Shown one piece after another: positions 28,822-34,379 of a stretch of 34,379 nt of DNA. The DNA comes from Fragilaria crotonensis. Taxonomy: Eukaryota; Bacillariophyta; Fragilariophyceae; Fragilariales; Fragilariaceae. A program made the translations under genes and the position numbers. Position 1 is the first letter of the stretch. Every line of letters begins with the position of its first letter. The notes beneath the pieces are model-generated. The model made no database searches and was not told the DNA's origin. It saw only the letters and a list, made by a program, of their open reading frames with translations. The stretch lies in NCBI GenBank assembly GCA_022925895.1, contig JAKSYS010000661.1, positions 1 to 34,379 on the forward strand, written 5' to 3'.

Positions 28822-30925
28822 ATGAAGATCTCTTGCAACGCGTTCGTTTCCATCCTCCTTCTCCTCGGGTCACACTTGACCGAGACGACTGTTGCTTTTC
28901 AACTGACTCCATTGACTACTACAACATCTACAAGAACTTCTACAGCTCGATTGGCAACGATTGCTCCCAATGGAGCGTCATCCATGACATCATCGGCACG
29001 GGATAGTACAACTGTCGCTGCCGCACCCAAAGGCTCAACGTTGGAGAAAGAGTACCAAACAAGTGGTTACTTTGGGACCAGCATCGGACAATCGTGAAAT
29101 GATTGAAAAATTATTTCTCGCAGGTGCCGATGTCTTTCGTCTCAATTTTTCTCATGGATCACAAGAACAAAAAAAAGAATTGTTGGATACGATTCGTCAA
29201 GTCGAAGAAAAGTATTCTCATCCCATTTGTGTTTTGGGAGATTTGCAAGGACCAAAATTGCGTGTCGGAGAATTCTCCAAGGAATATGAAATTCTAGAGA
29301 AGGGACAAACCTTTCGTCTCGATAGTGATTCGGCCAAGGGTGACAACACTCGTGTCATGTTGCCACATCCTGAAATTTTGGCGGCAAGTGAAATTGGACA
29401 TTCACTCTTGGTCGATGATGGGAAAGTCAAATTGACAGTCATTGGAAAAGCACAAGACAATACATGGTTGGATTGTCGTGTTGATGTTCCAGGAAAGATT
29501 AGCAATCGCAAGGTACGTTGTTGTTGTTTGTTTGTATGTATTGTTTTTATGCATGTTCAGTCGTATTCGCCACGTTACTCACACACACACACTATCCACA
29601 CACAACAGGGTGTCAACACTCCAGATTCCATCCTTGAAATTAGTCCATTGACCCCCAAGGACCGTTCGGATTTGGAATACATGTTGGGAATTGGGGTCGA
29701 TTGGGTCGCCCTCTCTTTTGTTCAGAGACCATCTGACATTGAAGAAATCATCCAACTCATTGATGAAAAGTTACCACCAGGACAATTCAAACCATGCATC
29801 ATGGCCAAGATTGAAAAGCCATCGTGCTTTGATGGTGACAATTTGGAAAAGATTGTCGAATTGTGCAATGGAATCATGGTGGCACGTGGTGATTTGGGTG
29901 TCGAATGGTACGTCGTATTTGTTGTTATTGTTATCATTGTTATTATTCCTTGTCCAATCTGTATATATACTCATTGTACTTGTTCACCTCGTTTTACCAC
30001 AAAACGAACACATACATGCACGTTACCCACACATATACACACAGCCCACCCGAAGATGTTCCATTGTTGCAAAAACAAATCATTGATGAATGTCGTCGAC
30101 AGGGAACACCCGTGGTGGTTGCCACTCAGATGCTCGAATCCATGATTGATTCTCCCACCCCCACTCGTGCCGAAGCCAGTGATGTGGCGACTGCCATTTA
30201 CGATGGTGCGGATGCCATTATGCTTTCCGCCGAGAGTGCTGCTGGCAAGTATCCCGAAGAGAGTGTTGCCATGCAACAACGCATCATCAACCGTGTCGAA
30301 AGTGATGGTCATTATCGTAACCTATTGGAACAGAATGCTCCATCGCCTGGCAATACACCCACGGATGCCATGATTGTGGCAGCCCGACAAATTTGTCAAA
30401 CCATTAGTGCCAAGGCCATTGTTTGCTTTTCTCTTCGTGGAACGACGGTCTTGAGAGCATCCAAGAAGAGACCATCTGTTCCAATCTTGGCTCTTTGTCC
30501 TTTCAAGGAGACGGCACGTCAGTTGGCTCTCAGTTGGGGTGTCTACCCTGATTTGCCAAAGGCTGGATCGTATGGATATTCTGTCTCGGAAGATGACATG
30601 TTCAATGATGGACGTAAGTGTTGTTATATTGATTCGATTGTGACAATTGTGTGCTTGGAAATCAAATGTTCTGACTGTATTTTGCCCTCCCCTGTTCTCA
30701 TTATAATACTACACAGCCATGATTGAACGTGATACGGATGATTTTGATCTTGTCCTTCGTAACGCATGCCGTGCCGCCCTCAAGAAGGGACTCGTGAATG
30801 ACCCCAATGATCTCTTGGTGGTCACGGCAGGACTTCCATTCGGTACTCCTGGTGCTGCCAACGTTCTGCGCATTGTTCCTGCGGCAGGACCATCGTGCTG
30901 GGATGGAGTCTGCCGTGTCGATTAA
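28822..30925 (+). CDS. PK: Pyruvate kinase, plastid-targeted, four exons
   Basis: Converts phosphoenolpyruvate and ADP to pyruvate and ATP. The N-terminus is a signal peptide ([17 protein letters not shown]) ending at [10 protein letters not shown] Phe right after the cleavage site is the mark of diatom plastid preproteins, and a Ser/Thr-rich transit region follows. Core motifs: [16 protein letters not shown] (K+ and phosphate binding), [23 protein letters not shown] (catalytic Lys), [12 protein letters not shown] (Mg2+ ligands), [11 protein letters not shown] and [20 protein letters not shown]; the C-terminal regulatory domain ends GVCRVD. Introns are 29513-29608, 29908-30044 and 30614-30716, all GT-AG. 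Exons total 1,768 bp, and the frame between exon 1 start and VTLGPAS (near 29065) is off by two missing bases, giving about 589 residues. It converges on the helicase gene 114 bp downstream. Confidence 0.95.
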
Positions 30926-31039
30926 GATTCTATTATTATTACACACAAGCAAAAACATGCATTGTCGACGACTACTGCTCAGGGTGTGCATATCCATAAT
31001 AGAAAAAGGATCTACGGTAGATAGGATACACTACGTCAT

Positions 31040-34000
31040 CTATAACAAAGAGAGTCTATTTCTTTTCTTCTTACCACCTTTGGGCTTTCGATCTTCTTGG
31101 GCTGCTTGGAGCTTGGCATTCAATGCAGCTGATTTCTTCGTATCTTTTTCACAGTTGGGGTGGAGGCTTTGCAATCAAAATACCATTGATAATGGTTCGG
31201 TAATTACCAGTTCCTTCCACTTTACGACCATGCGAATTCTGAACCTTGTCAATTTGAGAATCCAGGAATGCCATGTCGTCGTCCAGATCATCACGACTAC
31301 TCAAGTCATCCGCAGGTTTCTTCTTCGCAGGTGGAACTGACGAGCCACCGAGTTTTTGTCCACCCTTTTCTTATTCCAAGCCTTCCCACTAGGTGGAGGC
31401 GGTATTATTGCGGCTGGCTTGCAGATGCCCTTGTGCCCTGCTGTCGCTGTCGTCGTTCCAATGCTAAACTGGCCAAGAGAGAGTTCGGTGGAATATCATT
31501 GTCAATGGCTGGCTTGGCTTGCTCGTCTGCGCCTTGGTCGTCTTCATCATCGTCGTCTTCGCTATCATCGTCATCATCATCACTATCAAGACTTGAAATG
31601 CAGACGCCTTGCCGAGTGTTCCAACTTCATCGCCGTCCCTCATCTTCCTGAACTTCTAGAATCATTTCGTCACTCCTTGGTTCAACAATCTCTTGTAAAA
31701 CCACTGGCTCTGGGGCGGTTCCTCCAGGGATTTTGACAATAATGTGTCGATCAACTCCCTCAACTCCTTCGCTTCGGTGTTCTATTCCCAACTCGGTCGC
31801 ACGTTCATGGATAAGACGCCGATCATTCTTGGACAAATGAGTGCCCATGACTTTCATGTCGCCGGGATTGCCTTTTTGGGCAAATTCCGTAATCTGATCC
31901 ACGAGAGAAGTAACCCTTTCTTGCTCCTTTTTCGCAAAATGGTCTCGATTCGTTGGCTTTTTCCCTGTCATCGGATCGCTTTTGCTTGTGGGGCTGGATT
32001 CCCCCATGAGCTTGTTCAATTCCAGTTCCGCAAGTTCCAAATCTCCTTGGATATCCGATTGGTGATACTCCGCCGCCGATCGATATTCGCCATGCTGTTC
32101 CATCCAATCAATCAAACCACCAATGAATTTGCTCTTCGTCACAGTTTCCGTATCACAAATGACAGCACAGTGACGTTTGGCACGAGTAATGGCAACATTA
32201 AGACGTCGCGAATCACAGGAATCCAATCACACCCCTGTGATTGCAGCGCACAAACTAAGAACCACGGCCTCACGTTCGCCACCTGAAAGCCATCGACGGA
32301 CCGAATTTCAAGCTTCGGTGCTATCTCAGGCAATAAAAGCGTTCTCAGCAACTCGACTTGTCCATTGTAGGGCGATATGACTGCGATTTCTTCGGGTTTA
32401 ATTCCTGCACGCAGCAGCGTCTGGACGTGTTGGACGACCAATTGTGCCTCACCTTGATTGAATCGCGACCCGGCGCTCGTTTCGCCCTCTTCCATACCAC
32501 AACCGGCCGTGTCAACTAGCAAAAGTGCTGGTTGTTCGCGATCTTCTCCATCATCACTAACATTGCCATCATTGTTGCTGGCATGACGATGTGTGCCAAT
32601 CATCAGGTCTGACAAGACGTGTTGCGCCACCGATTCGTGGGTACGTAATTGTCCGTGGTACATGGCACCGCTCGCCCAGTCGGCAATGGACTGATGCATG
32701 CGATATTGTACTTGGAGCATGCGCGATACTCAGATCTACATTCCGCTCGTAGAGTTTCAAAATTCGTTCAAACAAGGTAATCGATAGCCCTTGTTGAACC
32801 TTTGGATCATGACTCTTGATGGTGGGAGGGAGCTGACAATGATCACCGGCCAGAACAAGTCGTTTGCCTTTGAGAATGGGAATCCAACACGATGCTTCTA
32901 GAGCTTGAGCCGCTTCATCGATAATGACTAAATCAAATTCCATATCCTTGAGTATTCGGTTGGCGGCACCGACTGTCGTACAGAGTATAACCTGAGCATC
33001 CCGCAGCAGCGATTGAACTACTTTGGTTTCTCGTTGCCGAACTTCCTGTCGCAACAATTTGACTTCGCGATAGGCAGTACGCTTGTCGTCCGTCCCTCGT
33101 GATCGTGATGATGATGATTTCTTCGGTCGGAGCAAGATTTGTAGATATGATTGCAATTCCTGTCGGACGGCTTGTACAATTTCTGTTCCCTCGGCGTTTT
33201 GAACTTGTGCTTCTAGTGAGTATTGAAGAATACCAGGTTTGATTCTTGCTGGATGTCCAATGCGAACTGCCCGAATTCGTGATGCTGGTGTTTTCTTGTT
33301 ACTGTTGCCATTCAGCTGTTGGGATTGGACGATGCGTTCCAAGACATTATCAACCACAACATGCACTGTGCTAGAACCTTGTACTTGTGATGGTGAACAG
33401 CTTGTTGAATGAGTTCTGCTACTGTACTGGTTTTCCTGTACCGGGAGGACCATGAATGAGCGACACGTGACGATCGGGATGTAAGGAAAAGGCAATAGCA
33501 TCGAGTTGACTCTCGTCAAGATTGGGATTGTAGGGATTTGTTGTTGCTATTGTGGACTGTGGTGCACCTGCTGTTGATGATGATGTTGATCCTGGTACAC
33601 AGTATTGTTGACCGGAAAAGATGGCCTGGACCACATTTCCGTAAAGTGCATGTGAAGCTCCATGACGTTCTAAATCAGTAAGTGCTTGCATCATTTTGTT
33701 GTGTACCTCCGCGGAACTCTTGGGAACAATGGAGAATGGAGGTGATCCTAGAATGGTGGTTTCTTCCTCGCCACTCGTCGTGGATGTTTTTGTGGTTGCA
33801 TCATTATTAGCATGAGTCTTCCCAAAGAGAGCGATCGATATGAATGTTTCATCAACCTGACTGACAACTCCTCCTTCTCCTTGCATTCCCTGTCGTTGAT
33901 TGTTACCAAACGCTGTCGCAGACGACGAGGATGATTTGGACAATATTTGTATTTCATCTCCCGTTGTAAAGCGATGTTGTGGCAGCAAGCATTTTCCTTT

Positions 34001-34291
34001 CTCATTCGTATCCGTATCAAATCCCAGTGTCACGACTGTCCTACCATATAATCCTACAGACACTTGAAGTAGCGCCAGATTTCGTAGGACGACAGGTGCA
34101 GATGTAGGTTCTGCTGGCGCTCCATGTTGCTGTTGTTTTTCTGCTGCTGTTGCTGCTGCTCTTCCACCAGTCTCACTCGCCAATTCCGCTGCCAACAACA
34201 CTCGTTGGAGACTCACGAATTCCCATATCTGCTCATCAATGGATGGCAAGCTTTGCGATCCGCCGCTGACTCCTTCCGTCATCACAATCAT
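31040..34291 (-). CDS. IGHMBP2/SMUBP2-like SF1B (UPF1-family) helicase with R3H domain, frameshifted
   Basis: Helicases of this family unwind RNA and DNA and associate with ribosomes and tRNA; location here is unknown. Reading down from about 34291 ([11 protein letters not shown]): an N-terminal domain with [14 protein letters not shown]; Walker A GPPGTGK at about 33430, with the following Thr lost to one missing [52 protein letters not shown]-like [17 protein letters not shown]; and [18 protein letters not shown]. An R3H domain follows (about 31740-31900, [18 protein letters not shown]). A charged tail continues in other frames ([16 protein letters not shown], then [19 protein letters not shown]) to a TAG at 31040. 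I see no AN1 zinc finger. At least six frame changes; motif Ia near 33370 is damaged by a multi-base loss. The start is uncertain: an ATG at 34377 opens a short overlapping frame. Confidence 0.88.
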
Positions 34292-34379
34292 ATGTTGTAA
34301 TGTTTCATGCTCGACGAAATCGTTGTATGGACACACGCTCGCCCGTACTCAACCTCCAACACCGAGTACTGCTTCATGT

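Overview
The window looks like nuclear DNA of a photosynthetic stramenopile, most likely a pennate diatom. Four things point there. The pyruvate kinase has a signal peptide followed by an AF-type plastid-targeting junction. The Ty1/copia element has a diatom-type protease motif (LLDNQSTVDVF). The LRR proteins have a membrane anchor and a Pro/Thr stalk. Introns are short (96-137 bp) and GT-AG. Species assignment is not possible from the sequence alone.

Layout. 1-4.1 kb is gene-poor and holds two decayed, internally deleted copies of the 3' part of the JmjC gene found at 9.5-11.1 kb, plus one weak hypothetical minus-strand gene. 4.1-5.5 kb is COP9 signalosome subunit 2 (+). After an intergenic stretch with a 153-bp inverted-repeat element, 7.15-8.85 kb is a secreted/membrane protein with a Hedgehog-type Hint domain and a Pro/Thr/Ala minisatellite (+). 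9.55-11.1 kb is a JmjC/cupin-type oxygenase (-). 11.6-13.9 kb is a convergent pair: membrane LRR protein (+) and ribosome-biogenesis factor RLP24 (-). 14.3-18.4 kb is a graveyard of non-autonomous DNA transposons and unidentified coding remnants. It includes a 599-bp TA-flanked element and a 913-bp element with 64-bp terminal inverted repeats and a 9-bp target duplication. 18.66-21.5 kb is a second copy of the LRR/RLP24 pair, in which RLP24 is a pseudogene. 22.49-28.02 kb is a full-length Ty1/copia retrotransposon with two LTRs and a perfect 5-bp target duplication. 28.8-30.9 kb is a plastid-targeted pyruvate kinase with three introns (+). It converges on an IGHMBP2/SMUBP2-like helicase (31.04 kb to about 34.3 kb, -).

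The genes do not form a pathway. They are ordinary single eukaryotic genes (proteolysis control, 60S assembly, glycolysis, nucleic-acid helicase) spaced by repeats. Clusters of GTAC-centred palindromes lie upstream of most of the genes.

A major caveat is that almost every conserved gene is interrupted by frameshifts. Where homology fixes the frame, nearly all of them are single missing bases, often in short homopolymers. In pyruvate kinase the exon sum becomes divisible by three when exactly two bases are restored. This pattern fits residual consensus deletions from long reads better than mass pseudogenisation, so the broken frames should not be read as biology without read-level checks.
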